DNA of 26,128 nucleotides. Source: a virus. The stretch is from positions 1-26,128 of the IMG/VR virus record IMGVR_UViG_3300047548_001480; one strand, given 5' to 3'. The notes under the pieces were generated by a model. It was not told where the DNA came from. It saw only the letters and a list, made by a program, of their open reading frames with translations, and made no database searches. How positions within the stretch are numbered: position 1 is the stretch's first letter; each line of letters starts with the position of its first letter. A program made the translations under genes and the position numbers. Below are positions 20,144 to 26,128 of this stretch, piece by piece.

Positions 20144-20305
20144 TCACATCCACCGCGGTGCCGGCTCCCTGTCGTCGATCTGTCGTTCGTCGTAGCGCCT
20201 GAGCAGATCCTGCTGCTCCTGGCGCCGCAGGCGGGTCAGCTTTTCGCGCAGGCGCTTGGGCAGCGATGCAGCGCCGGACGACGGGCGCTTACGGGATCGG
20301 GTCAC
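20144..20305 (-). CDS. 53-residue basic protein, GTG start
   Basis: Starts at GTG 20305, overlapping the TGA of the Rz gene (GTGA). Very basic with a charged helix (LPKRLREKLTRLRRQEQQDLLRRYDERQ). An ATG at 20344 is in the same frame, but the coupled GTG fits better. It is the last gene of the lysis cassette and convergent with the recombinase 13 bases away. Function unknown. Confidence 0.5.
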   Translation of the reverse strand: MTRSRKRPSSGAASLPKRLREKLTRLRRQEQQDLLRRYDERQIDDREPAPRWM

Positions 20306-20793
20306 GGGGTAGGCTGGCTGGCCGCGTCGTAGGCGTTGCGGCACTCGGTCAAGGCTGCTCGGACTTGGTCGGCATCGGCAGCGAGCCCGACAAGAGCTGT
20401 CGCATCCTCTCGATAAAGCTGGTCTGCGCTGCAGCTGGCGGCGGCGACAGGGCTGGCAGCCTGGGCGGCTTGGGGCAGGTATCCGGCGGGACGCTCGGGA
20501 CGGCGGCGCAGCTGGTGCACCAGATCGTCACGCTCAGCAGCCAGGCGTTGCAGTGTCTCATGGTGTTCCCTCTTGAGTCGATCAATCGTGGACTGCAGGA
20601 CCAGCTCTTGCTGGCGCAACCTGAGCAGCGCAGCCGCCTTGGCTTTCGATTGCTCGATACGCTCGGAATTCCACCGCGCCAGCATCTCATCCTGGCCGGC
20701 ATCGTAACCATCGCGCCAGGTCAGCCACAGTGCCATTGCAGCCGCGCAGGTCAGCGCCACCAGGCGCAGGATTATCTTGGGCAGCATCTCCAT
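20302..20793 (-). CDS. Rz: Rz-type inner-membrane spanin
   Basis: A 163-residue protein starting MEMLPKIILRLVALTCAAAM. The N-terminal transmembrane helix (about 7-25) has its body in the periplasm; residues about 30-100 form a Glu/Arg/Gln-rich coiled coil (KAAALLRLRQQELVLQSTIDRLKREHHETLQRL). This is the layout of lambda Rz, the i-spanin that fuses inner and outer membranes in the last step of lysis. GGGAGG lies upstream. A second frame inside it encodes the Rz1 partner. It follows the endolysin by one base. Confidence 0.75.
   Translation of the reverse strand: MEMLPKIILRLVALTCAAAMALWLTWRDGYDAGQDEMLARWNSERIEQSKAKAAALLRLRQQELVLQSTIDRLKREHHETLQRLAAERDDLVHQLRRRPERPAGYLPQAAQAASPVAAASCSADQLYREDATALVGLAADADQVRAALTECRNAYDAASQPTP
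20349..20561 (-). CDS. Rz1: Rz1-like outer-membrane spanin, nested in Rz
   Basis: A 70-residue protein in another frame inside Rz, starting MRHCNAWLLSVTIWCTSCAA with GAGGGAA upstream. The N-terminus is a short hydrophobic signal ending near Cys residues in an imperfect lipobox. The body is proline-rich (VPSVPPDTCPKPPRLPALSPPPAAA), as in Rz1 lipoproteins. The nested position is the classic lambda arrangement, so although the lipobox is not ideal, a real o-spanin is likely. Confidence 0.65.
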   Translation of the reverse strand: MRHCNAWLLSVTIWCTSCAAVPSVPPDTCPKPPRLPALSPPPAAAQTSFIERMRQLLSGSLPMPTKSEQP

Positions 20794-20794
20794 G

Positions 20795-21259
20795 TCAGCC
20801 TCCCATGCACTGCTGGTATTCGGCCTGGCGGCGCCGGGTCAACCCGGCCAGGCGCTTGCCGGCCTGGTAGTCCCACTTGAGCAGCTCGGCGCAGGCGCCG
20901 GAGTAGTCTGGCGGACTGGCGCGCAGCTTGCGCACCAGGGTCGATCGACAAGCCGCGCTGGATCCGATGTTGTAGGACCAGGACACATAGGCATCCCATT
21001 CGTGTTGGTGCAGCGGAACATCTCCAGTGCAGGCCTTCAGCTGGCGCTCGTGGCGCTGCGCATCGGCCAGCAGCCGGACCAGGGCACGGTCTGGTGTAGT
21101 CCGGTCCCCTGGCTGGACGCCATCCGTGGCGCCCCACCCGATCGTTGGCACATCCTGCGGCGTCGGCAGATAGGCCTCGCCGCGGTACCGCTCCCAGCCG
21201 GCGATGCCGACCAGGGCGGAAGCACTCAGCGTCATCGCTGCAATCAAGGTGCGGTTCAT
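20795..21259 (-). CDS. SAR endolysin (phage lysozyme, GH24)
   Basis: A 154-residue protein starting MNRTLIAAMTLSASALVGIA at ATG 21259; a GTG at 21265 has better spacing to a GGAGG site. The weakly hydrophobic, Ala/Gly/Ser-rich N-terminus (about 4-21) is a signal-anchor-release type. E23 with D36 and T39 in QDVPTIGWGATDGV gives the GH24 catalytic set. HQHEWDAYVSWSYNIGSSAACRSTLV and GACAELLKWDYQAGKRLAGLTRRRQAE are hallmarks of the R21/K1F-type endolysins. It cleaves peptidoglycan after release by holin-mediated membrane depolarisation. Confidence 0.88.
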   Translation of the reverse strand: MNRTLIAAMTLSASALVGIAGWERYRGEAYLPTPQDVPTIGWGATDGVQPGDRTTPDRALVRLLADAQRHERQLKACTGDVPLHQHEWDAYVSWSYNIGSSAACRSTLVRKLRASPPDYSGACAELLKWDYQAGKRLAGLTRRRQAEYQQCMGG

Positions 21260-21311
21260 GGCCACAGCGCCATCCTCCAGAGAATCAGTGGCAGCAACCA
21301 CAGCAGCGCAC

Positions 21312-21578
21312 TCACTCGTACATCCCCATGCGCGCCCTGTGCTCGGCCGCCTCGCGCTTGTCGCGCTCGACCATGATGCGGATCTCGGCCCTCGTGAGCT
21401 TGTGACGGTAGTACCAGTTGACGACAAAGCCGGCCACGCCGAGCATCATGCCGACCAGCACGGCAAATTCCGAGCTGAGCATCCAGCCAGTGATCGTGAC
21501 ACCACTGCCCGCGTAGGTGGCCTTGCTGCCGGCGGCAGCAATGGCGGCATCCACCGTCTGCGTGGTTGCGTGGTTCAT
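21312..21578 (-). CDS. holin, small membrane protein
   Basis: An 88-residue protein starting MNHATTQTVDAAIAAAGSKA at ATG 21578 (a TTG at 21581 touches the upstream stop). A Gly/Ala-rich N-terminal stretch is followed by one clear transmembrane helix (about 34-55, SEFAVLVGMMLGVAGFVVNWYY) and a charged tail (RHKLTRAEIRIMVERDKREAAE). Size, topology and position directly before the endolysin fit the HP1/P21-type holin families. It would form small pores that activate the SAR endolysin. Confidence 0.75.
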   Translation of the reverse strand: MNHATTQTVDAAIAAAGSKATYAGSGVTITGWMLSSEFAVLVGMMLGVAGFVVNWYYRHKLTRAEIRIMVERDKREAAEHRARMGMYE

Positions 21579-21581
21579 CAA

Positions 21582-22007
21582 TCAGAGCCCCAGCTTGGCC
21601 TTTTCGGCACGACCCCAGGCGCGGCAGTCCTCGACGTAGTCGTTCCAGGCGCCGGTCTCGCTACTGGGCGCCAGGCGCAGCAGCTTGATCTCGTCGTCGA
21701 TCGAGTAACGGGCGCGGATCTGCTCCACGACTTGGCGATCGATCAATCGCACCTGCGGGCTGGCGGAGCGGATGGCGTCGCGCAGATCATTCGGCAGCGG
21801 ATCCGGCAGGGTCTCGATGGAGGCCTGGATTTCCTCGTGCTGATCCTCAGGCAGATCATGACCATCGTCGATCACGACCACGGTGCGGCCATCCGCCAGG
21901 CTGGCCAGCTCCTGGCCGGCGCGCTGGCCGGCAGAAGCCTCAGGCAGCCGCAGCTCGCGTGTATGGATGGTGTCGATATGCTTGCGGTAGGCGATCAAAG
22001 ACGGCAT
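21582..22007 (-). CDS. 141-residue hypothetical protein overlapping the RT gene end
   Basis: Starts MPSLIAYRKHIDTIHTRELR with AAAGGA nine bases before ATG 22007, inside the last 68 bases of the reverse transcriptase gene in another frame. The C-terminal part (VRLIDRQVVEQIRARYSIDDEIKLLRL and a WNDYVEDCRAWGRAEKAKLGL end) is like proteins encoded behind tail-fibre genes, some of which assist tail assembly. No enzymatic motif. Gene order (adhesin, DGR, this gene, holin) puts it at the tail/lysis boundary. Confidence 0.65.
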   Translation of the reverse strand: MPSLIAYRKHIDTIHTRELRLPEASAGQRAGQELASLADGRTVVVIDDGHDLPEDQHEEIQASIETLPDPLPNDLRDAIRSASPQVRLIDRQVVEQIRARYSIDDEIKLLRLAPSSETGAWNDYVEDCRAWGRAEKAKLGL

Positions 22008-22959
22008 GGTGATGTCCTTTCAGGTAGGTCAGAAGAGGGTTGAGTGAGCAGGTGCGCCGAGCGCAGCCCAGGCGCGACACCAGTGCATCGAGGCGGCCGT
22101 GACGGGCATCGGAGCGGATGGCGGAAATCAGCGATGGCCGAACGAAGCGTCCGCGCGACCAGGTCCGGTAGCCAACGAAGTTGACGCCGCGCTGGATGGG
22201 TTGCAGGCTGTAGTGGCTGATCTCCAGGCCCAGCAGCACCAGGTGCTGCGTGATGCGCTCCAGCCACAGCAGGCCGGTCTGGCGATCGGGCGCGATCATG
22301 ATGCTGTCGTCCATGTAGCGCGCGTAGTGGGCCACCTTGAGCTCGCGCTTGCAGAAGTGGTCCAGGGAATTGAGGTAGACGTTGGCAAAGGTCTGACTCA
22401 GCAGGTTGCCGATCGGAACGCCGCGCGCCTCTGGGCGCTGGGCAAACAGCATCATCAGGCCAATCGTGCGCTCGCACTTGATCACGCGGCGCAGCAGCGC
22501 CTCCAGCACGGACCGATCGATGCTGTAGAAGAACTTTCGCACATCCACATGCAGCACCCAGGCGGTACGCGGTGCGCGACGCATGATGCGCTGCATCCAG
22601 TCGGCGGCCTTGTGCGTGCCCTTCCCGATGCGGCAGGCAAAGCTGGTGTCGACGTAGCGGCGCTCCAGCAGGGGCGCCACGACGGCGTAGATGGCGTGCT
22701 GCACGACGAGGTCGCGAAACGCCGGGGCCTCGATCAGGCGAGCCTTCTTGCGCTCGTTGACGACGAAGCGGTTGCAGGGGTGTGGACGGTAGCGGCCCGA
22801 CTGCAGCTCATCGAGCAGGCGGCCGATCTGTCCGCCCAGGTTGCGCGCGAATTGGAACGTCGAGCGGTGGGAGCGCTTGTTGCGCGAGGCCTGGGCAAAG
22901 GCGGCCAGCAGCGCGCCCTCGCTGACGATCTGGTCGAACAGGCGGCCGGCGCGCCTCAT
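21940..22959 (-). CDS. DGR reverse transcriptase
   Basis: A 339-residue protein starting MRRAGRLFDQIVSEGALLAA at ATG 22959, with AGGGGG upstream; a further upstream start lacks this. Conserved motifs: a catalytic Asp in HVDVRKFFYSID (about 139), IGNLLSQ (183-189, the DGR-specific IGxxxSQ form rather than the QG of other RTs), YARYMDDS (YMDD about 215-218) and a C-terminal thumb-like region with FVGYRTW. Short DGR RTs of 330-390 residues lack an RNase H or maturase domain, as here. It makes cDNA from the template-repeat RNA with errors at adenines and, together with Avd, transfers it into the variable repeat. Confidence 0.93.
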   Translation of the reverse strand: MRRAGRLFDQIVSEGALLAAFAQASRNKRSHRSTFQFARNLGGQIGRLLDELQSGRYRPHPCNRFVVNERKKARLIEAPAFRDLVVQHAIYAVVAPLLERRYVDTSFACRIGKGTHKAADWMQRIMRRAPRTAWVLHVDVRKFFYSIDRSVLEALLRRVIKCERTIGLMMLFAQRPEARGVPIGNLLSQTFANVYLNSLDHFCKRELKVAHYARYMDDSIMIAPDRQTGLLWLERITQHLVLLGLEISHYSLQPIQRGVNFVGYRTWSRGRFVRPSLISAIRSDARHGRLDALVSRLGCARRTCSLNPLLTYLKGHHHAVFDRLPQAYRHHPYTRAAAA

Positions 22960-23243
22960 GCGTCCCCCTGTGGCAATTGCGCTGCTGCGCCAGTTTTCGC
23001 TCGGACGGCTGCAAGGCCGACGCCGGCTACCAAAGGGCGCAGCTGCAAAACATTTCGGCACCAGCCGCGACGGTGGCTCCCTCTTTGCCGGACGGCCGTT
23101 GCCGCATGGGGCGTGGCAGGCAAAGAGTCGGCGCGGAACCCCACGTTGTTGTTCGAGTTGCCGCGTACGTTGTTCAGATTCAGCGCCCAGACCCCGGCAT
23201 TGCTGCCGTTGTTCCAGTTGCCGCCCGAGATCACACAGAGCAT
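22956..23243 (-). other. open frame through the template repeat, coupled to avd and RT
   Basis: A 95-codon frame begins at ATG 23243, one base after the avd stop (TGA-C-ATG), has GGGAG six bases upstream, reads through the template repeat in the same frame as the variable repeat, and ends with TGA overlapping the RT start (ATGA). The first 40 codons are the N-rich template; the rest is Arg/Ala-rich. It may be translated as a coupling ORF; the template function does not need it. Confidence 0.3.
23125..23241 (-). repeat. DGR template repeat (TR)
   Basis: A 117-bp sequence matching the variable repeat with 103 identities. All 14 differences are at T of the plus strand, that is, at A of the coding-strand TR; of 26 adenines, 14 differ. 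It contains many AAC codons that would read Asn in the frame of the target, at positions where the target has Ser, Tyr, Gly, Asp, His and Ala. It lies between avd (three bases away) and RT (165-base spacer). Confidence 0.95.
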
Positions 23244-23244
23244 G

Positions 23245-23706
23245 TCAAGCTCCCGCCGCACCGACAGCCGCAGGGCTGACGGATTCAGTTGCCGCACCTG
23301 CCTGGGCCGGTGCGCGCAGTTCGCTGTTGAGCCAGCCGCCGATCATGCGGCCGAGCTCGTCGACCATCTTGCTGATGGTCAGGAATCGGTGATCGCCGGG
23401 TGCGGTCGCGTCTCGCCGGCCACCACTGCAATCAAACAAGCCCAGCTCATACGCCAGGTTCAGCAGCATGCGCAGCTGCTCGTGGCGGATGTCGAGCTGG
23501 GTCAGCGTGGTCTTCTTGTGATAGCGCTTTTGCGCCTCGGTCACCAGGTTGTAGACGTCGACGAACGCCACCCGGATCTGCTGGGTCAGCGCGTAGCGGT
23601 GGCAGTTGGGGAAATGCGCCAGATAGCCCTCCAGTTGCACGGCAAACAGCACCAGCTTGCGGTGCAGGCTGGCCTCGGCATGGATGTGCTGGCTGGTGTG
23701 GCTCAT
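23245..23706 (-). CDS. avd: Avd-type accessory variability protein of the DGR
   Basis: A 153-residue protein starting MSHTSQHIHAEASLHRKLVL with AGGGA seven bases upstream. Helical four-bundle pattern: LHRKLVLFAVQLEGYLAHF, ALTQQIRVAFVDVYNLVTEAQ, LTQLDIRHEQLRMLLNLAYE and FLTISKMVDELGRMIGGWLN, with the basic residues typical of Avd, which forms a pentamer and binds RT and nucleic acid. The C-terminal 25 residues are Ala/Pro-rich. Position between target and TR is that of BPP-1 avd. It is required for mutagenic retrohoming in characterised DGRs. Confidence 0.85.
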   Translation of the reverse strand: MSHTSQHIHAEASLHRKLVLFAVQLEGYLAHFPNCHRYALTQQIRVAFVDVYNLVTEAQKRYHKKTTLTQLDIRHEQLRMLLNLAYELGLFDCSGGRRDATAPGDHRFLTISKMVDELGRMIGGWLNSELRAPAQAGAATESVSPAAVGAAGA

Positions 23707-23737
23707 GACTCAGTCCCTATCGCTGCCGCTCAGGGCC

Positions 23738-25141
23738 TCAAAGATACGAGGCGGCGCGGAACCCCACGGCGTGGTCCGAGTCGCCGCGGACGTCGTTCAG
23801 ATACAGCGCCCAGACCCCGGCACCGCTGCCGTAGCTCCAGCTGCCGCCCGAGATCACACAGAGCTCATTGGGCCGGTAGTCCCACAGGCCGTCGTTGCCG
23901 AAAAGGTTGGATCCGCCCGTGCCGCCGACCAGCGGAATGCCGGCGCCCGCTGCCGCCCAGGCGTTTCCGCTGACGGCCTGGCTCAGCACCTGAGAGGCGC
24001 TGCCGATGGTCTTGTAGGAGTTGCTGGCCGTCATCGACTCGTAGGTCGCGCCCAGGCTGTCGTACAGGGCCGCGATGCCAGTGGCGCCCCAGCCATCGGT
24101 CGCCAGCGTGTTGCCACCCGTAATGGCGGCAGCGTCGGCGGCCGTCTTGAGCAGGTAGTAGTTGCTGCCGTCACTGGTCAGGCCGGTGTTGATCTCCCAC
24201 AGCAGGCCGTTGAGGTCGGCCACGCCGCAGGCCTGTCCGTTGTGGGTCGTGCGCGAGAACAGGCTGGCACTGCCCGTCTTGCCGCACGGATAGGTGCCGT
24301 TGCCGTCCGACGTGTAGGCAATGGCCGCGTCGTTGGCATCGCCCAGCGCGTTGTTGTTGCAGCCCTTGGGGAAGTTGGTCGAGCCGCTGCTGTACCAGGC
24401 ACAGAATGCCGCACTGGTCGAGGCCTGGCCATGCGCGACCGACAGCAGGGCCAGGGCTGCGAAGATGAAGCGGGTATTGCAGAAGAAGCGGCTGCCGCGC
24501 GTCTTGGCGGCCGCCAGGGCGCCGCCGTAGTTGTTGGCTGGCGCGCCGTTGAGTGCCGAGAAGACTGCCGTTGAGAGCGAGCCGCGCTGCGCGCTCGAAA
24601 GCGGGACGCCGTTCTTGATCGAGCTGGCCACGCCAGCGTTGTTGCTGGCCAGGTACTTGTCGACGAAGAATCCCTGGCGGATCTGGCCGGCGTTGTAGAA
24701 GGCGCGGTGCAACGCGTAGCCGGCGCCGTTGGCATCCGACACGGTGGCAAAGGCGCCGAACGGCTTGACATCGACCACGTTGACCGCCAGGCCGTTGGAC
24801 CCGGTGCCGACCTTGTAGAAGAAGGCCGGCACGTAGACCATTACCGAGCCGTCGGCATAGGTGTAGTTGCCGTAGTTCTCGCTGGTCGGGTCCTCGGTGC
24901 CCGACATGCGGAAGAAGCCGCTGGGCAGGCTGGGGGCGATGCCCACGCCAAAACCCTGAGCGCCCGGCGCGCCGATGCTCAGCGCATCGACGCCATAGCG
25001 CGCCGCGCGGATCGAGGCGCGCTTGGTGGTGCCGCTGGACGACATGGTGGTATCCGACACGTCGACCACCACGATCTGGTCGTCGAGTGAGATCTCGGAG
25101 TCAGCCAGCACGGAAAGTGCCGTGATTTTCTTGTCTGCCAT
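23738..25141 (-). CDS. DGR target: tail receptor-binding protein with variable C-type lectin-fold C-terminus
   Basis: A 467-residue protein starting MADKKITALSVLADSEISLD, with GGAG upstream. The N-terminal part (about 1-60, KKITALSVLADSEISLDDQIVVVDVSDTT...TTKRASI) is a tail-attachment type seen in phage tail proteins. The long middle is beta-rich. The C-terminal about 150 residues carry the formylglycine-generating-enzyme/C-type-lectin pattern (LNGLLWEINTG ... DYRPNELCVISGG ... GVWALYLNDVRG ... AVGFRAA) shared by DGR adhesins such as Mtd. It binds the host receptor at the tail tip; VR changes would alter host range. Confidence 0.9.
   Translation of the reverse strand: MADKKITALSVLADSEISLDDQIVVVDVSDTTMSSSGTTKRASIRAARYGVDALSIGAPGAQGFGVGIAPSLPSGFFRMSGTEDPTSENYGNYTYADGSVMVYVPAFFYKVGTGSNGLAVNVVDVKPFGAFATVSDANGAGYALHRAFYNAGQIRQGFFVDKYLASNNAGVASSIKNGVPLSSAQRGSLSTAVFSALNGAPANNYGGALAAAKTRGSRFFCNTRFIFAALALLSVAHGQASTSAAFCAWYSSGSTNFPKGCNNNALGDANDAAIAYTSDGNGTYPCGKTGSASLFSRTTHNGQACGVADLNGLLWEINTGLTSDGSNYYLLKTAADAAAITGGNTLATDGWGATGIAALYDSLGATYESMTASNSYKTIGSASQVLSQAVSGNAWAAAGAGIPLVGGTGGSNLFGNDGLWDYRPNELCVISGGSWSYGSGAGVWALYLNDVRGDSDHAVGFRAASYL
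23748..23864 (-). repeat. DGR variable repeat (VR) in the adhesin gene
   Basis: The 3' end of the target gene, offset from the TR by exactly 623 bp. The coding strand ends with a G+C-rich unchanged part (GTGGGGTTCCGCGCCG) in the IMH (initiation of mutagenic homing) position. Residues changed relative to the template are surface-type in a C-type lectin fold. The frame ends 12 bases after the repeat (stop 23738), so all diversity is at the C-terminus. Confidence 0.93.
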
Positions 25142-25142
25142 T

Positions 25143-25277
25143 TCAATACTCCAACAAAATGAACCCGCCGTCCTCGGACATCAGGTTGAAACCGTCCTCG
25201 GCCTCGATGCCGTCTGTGTTGACGTCCCTGCCGCCACCCCTGGCCAGCAGGCCCAGGCCGCCAAATACAAACATCAT
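25143..25277 (-). CDS. 44-residue small tail-region protein
   Basis: A short ORF from ATG 25277 (another ATG follows at 25274) to 25143, with a strong GGAGGTCGAC site. It opens MMFVFGGLGLLARGGG and ends EDGGFILLEY, a Gly-rich opening and acidic end resembling the C-termini of small phage tail proteins. Its stop is one base before the ATG of the adhesin gene. Probably a minor tail component. Confidence 0.65.
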   Translation of the reverse strand: MMFVFGGLGLLARGGGRDVNTDGIEAEDGFNLMSEDGGFILLEY

Positions 25278-25287
25278 GTCGACCTCC

Positions 25288-25587
25288 TCACGCGGACAGC
25301 ACGACGGCCAGCTTGTCGCCAGGCGTCACGCCGAAATATTCGGTCTGGCCGGCGATCAGCTTGACGTGGCCGCCGCTTGCCACCGGGTCTGATCCGGCCT
25401 GGATGTGGCAATCCGAGTCGGTGTGGACGCGGATGAAGCGCGTCTTTTCTGCGAATGCCGCGCTCTGCGTCGAGGTCGAATAGGTGACGACCTGGTCGAC
25501 CAGGCCCGGCAGTTTGGCCAGTTGCGGAGTGGCCAGATTCAGGTCGATCGGAAGCGCAGAGAATTCTGTGATGTATAGCTTTGCCAT
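25288..25587 (-). CDS. 99-residue phage tail-region protein
   Basis: Starts MAKLYITEFSALPIDLNLAT. Beta-strand pattern with KTRFIRVHTDSDCHIQAGSDP and a closing LIAGQTEYFGVTPGDKLAVVL, similar to small capsid/tail-decoration proteins in podovirus-like genomes. GGACATC lies before the start. Ten bases separate it from the downstream small gene; 65 bases separate it from the upstream glycine-rich gene, and that gap is A+T-rich. Specific role unknown. Confidence 0.7.
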   Translation of the reverse strand: MAKLYITEFSALPIDLNLATPQLAKLPGLVDQVVTYSTSTQSAAFAEKTRFIRVHTDSDCHIQAGSDPVASGGHVKLIAGQTEYFGVTPGDKLAVVLSA

Positions 25588-25652
25588 GATCAGATGTCCT
25601 TTCTGTGGCGTGTTGAATAAATGTCAATATTGAATCAAAATCACGATGTCAG

Positions 25653-26128
25653 TCACCACTCTATTAGCACCAGGCCACCGACACCACCGGCGGCATTGCT
25701 GCCAGCTGGGCCGAACTCACCTTGGCCTCCTGATCCAGGGTAATTAGTGCCAGTGCTAGAGTAGGACACAGCAGCGGTCGAGCTTGTGGCGCGCGATCTG
25801 ACCGTCTGGATGTATTGGGAGCTTCCAAATCCAATCCCGCTAGTAGACACCGTCCCGTTTGCTCCAGAGGCGCCGGGCGACGTGGTGGCGCCTATCCCGC
25901 CTGATCCGCCGCCGGCCTGAAACCCGCCAAATGACGAGGCCTGTCCGGCAGAGCCGTTGCCTGTATTGCTTCCTGCACCACCAGGACCAACGGTGACGGA
26001 CATTGAAGCACCAGGCGTGACGTCAACGTATCCTACCCACTGTCCGCCAGATCCACCAGACCCGCCTGCATATTGGTAATATGTATCTACAACCCAAACC
26101 ACCCCGCCCATTACCCCGCCGCCACCAC
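25653..26128 (-). CDS. glycine-rich tail protein, cut by the right window edge
   Basis: The frame stays open through 26128, so an ATG at 26111 is not necessarily the start. At least 157 residues: Gly/Ser-rich blocks (AGGSGGSGGQWVGYVDVTPGASMSVTVGPGGAG ... GGFQAGGGSGGIGATTSPGA, GGLVLIEW at the end) of the glycine-rich phage tail-fibre type. The protein probably forms or tips a fibre upstream of the variable adhesin. The DNA is A+T-richer than the rest of the late region, and a gap of 65 bases follows, hinting at separate acquisition. Confidence 0.75.
   Translation of the reverse strand, partial: GGGGVMGGVVWVVDTYYQYAGGSGGSGGQWVGYVDVTPGASMSVTVGPGGAGSNTGNGSAGQASSFGGFQAGGGSGGIGATTSPGASGANGTVSTSGIGFGSSQYIQTVRSRATSSTAAVSYSSTGTNYPGSGGQGEFGPAGSNAAGGVGGLVLIEW

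Noticed and set aside
23707-23747. Hairpin downstream of VR, as found after the BPP-1 VR
   Set aside because: Only a four-base CCCT/AGGG pairing could be seen; not convincing as a retrohoming-enhancing cruciform.
22099-23973. Plus-strand open frame of about 620 codons across the DGR
   Set aside because: Antisense to RT, TR and avd; rich in Gln/Ala/His as complements of GC-rich coding sequence are; no domain visible.
1-26128. tRNA, rRNA, CRISPR array, insertion sequence
   Set aside because: No cloverleaf-like tRNA, rRNA, regularly spaced repeat array or transposase was noticed on reading both strands; a dedicated search was not possible.

Overview
The window is temperate bacteriophage DNA from end to end. 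No host housekeeping gene, tRNA or rRNA was seen. The high G+C content, the gene families and the order receptor-binding protein / avd / template repeat / reverse transcriptase, as in Bordetella phage BPP-1, suggest a betaproteobacterial host; this is inference, because no taxonomic marker is present.

Layout. (1) 1-4854, mostly minus strand: the end of an early/replication operon. A Cro-like regulator is followed by small regulators, a DUF1376-type replication protein whose gene carries an iteron array (candidate origin), a second replication-type protein, small genes and a tail/neck-like morphogenesis protein. (2) 4855-5683: immunity region with three AGCNNNGCT operators between divergent cro-like and S24 repressor genes; both transcripts look almost leaderless. 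(3) 5687-10169: accessory block. A HipA-like kinase and a DUF3037 protein follow the repressor directly. Next come a small gene plus a DUF2335 membrane protein, an HTH-HATPase-DUF4325 protein on the minus strand with its own palindromic operator, and a membrane-anchored protein. A second pair of repressor operators at 9147-9188 precedes a tiny Arg-rich ORF and a structured non-coding stretch. (4) 10321-18372, plus strand: a long operon-like run of small early genes, many with ATGA overlaps. It includes a BRO-N antirepressor behind a C4-like self-complementary leader, a DUF4160/DUF2442 pair, a dNMP kinase and a degenerate HNH protein, and ends at a strong terminator. (5) 18523-20130: large serine recombinase. 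(6) 20144-26128, minus strand: late genes. These run from a glycine-rich tail protein at the right edge through small tail genes and the diversity-generating retroelement (DGR) to the lysis cassette (holin, SAR endolysin, Rz/Rz1).

The main system is the DGR. A 117-bp template repeat (23125-23241) and the 3' end of the receptor-binding protein gene (23748-23864) differ at 14 positions, and all 14 are adenines in the coding-strand template. The reverse transcriptase has the DGR-type IGxxxSQ motif and YMDD, and an Avd-type helical protein lies between target and template. The phage can therefore diversify its adhesin by adenine-specific mutagenic retrohoming.

Phage modules lie on both sides of the recombinase. 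The sequence is therefore probably a free or circular phage genome, or a prophage whose attachment site is not beside this gene.
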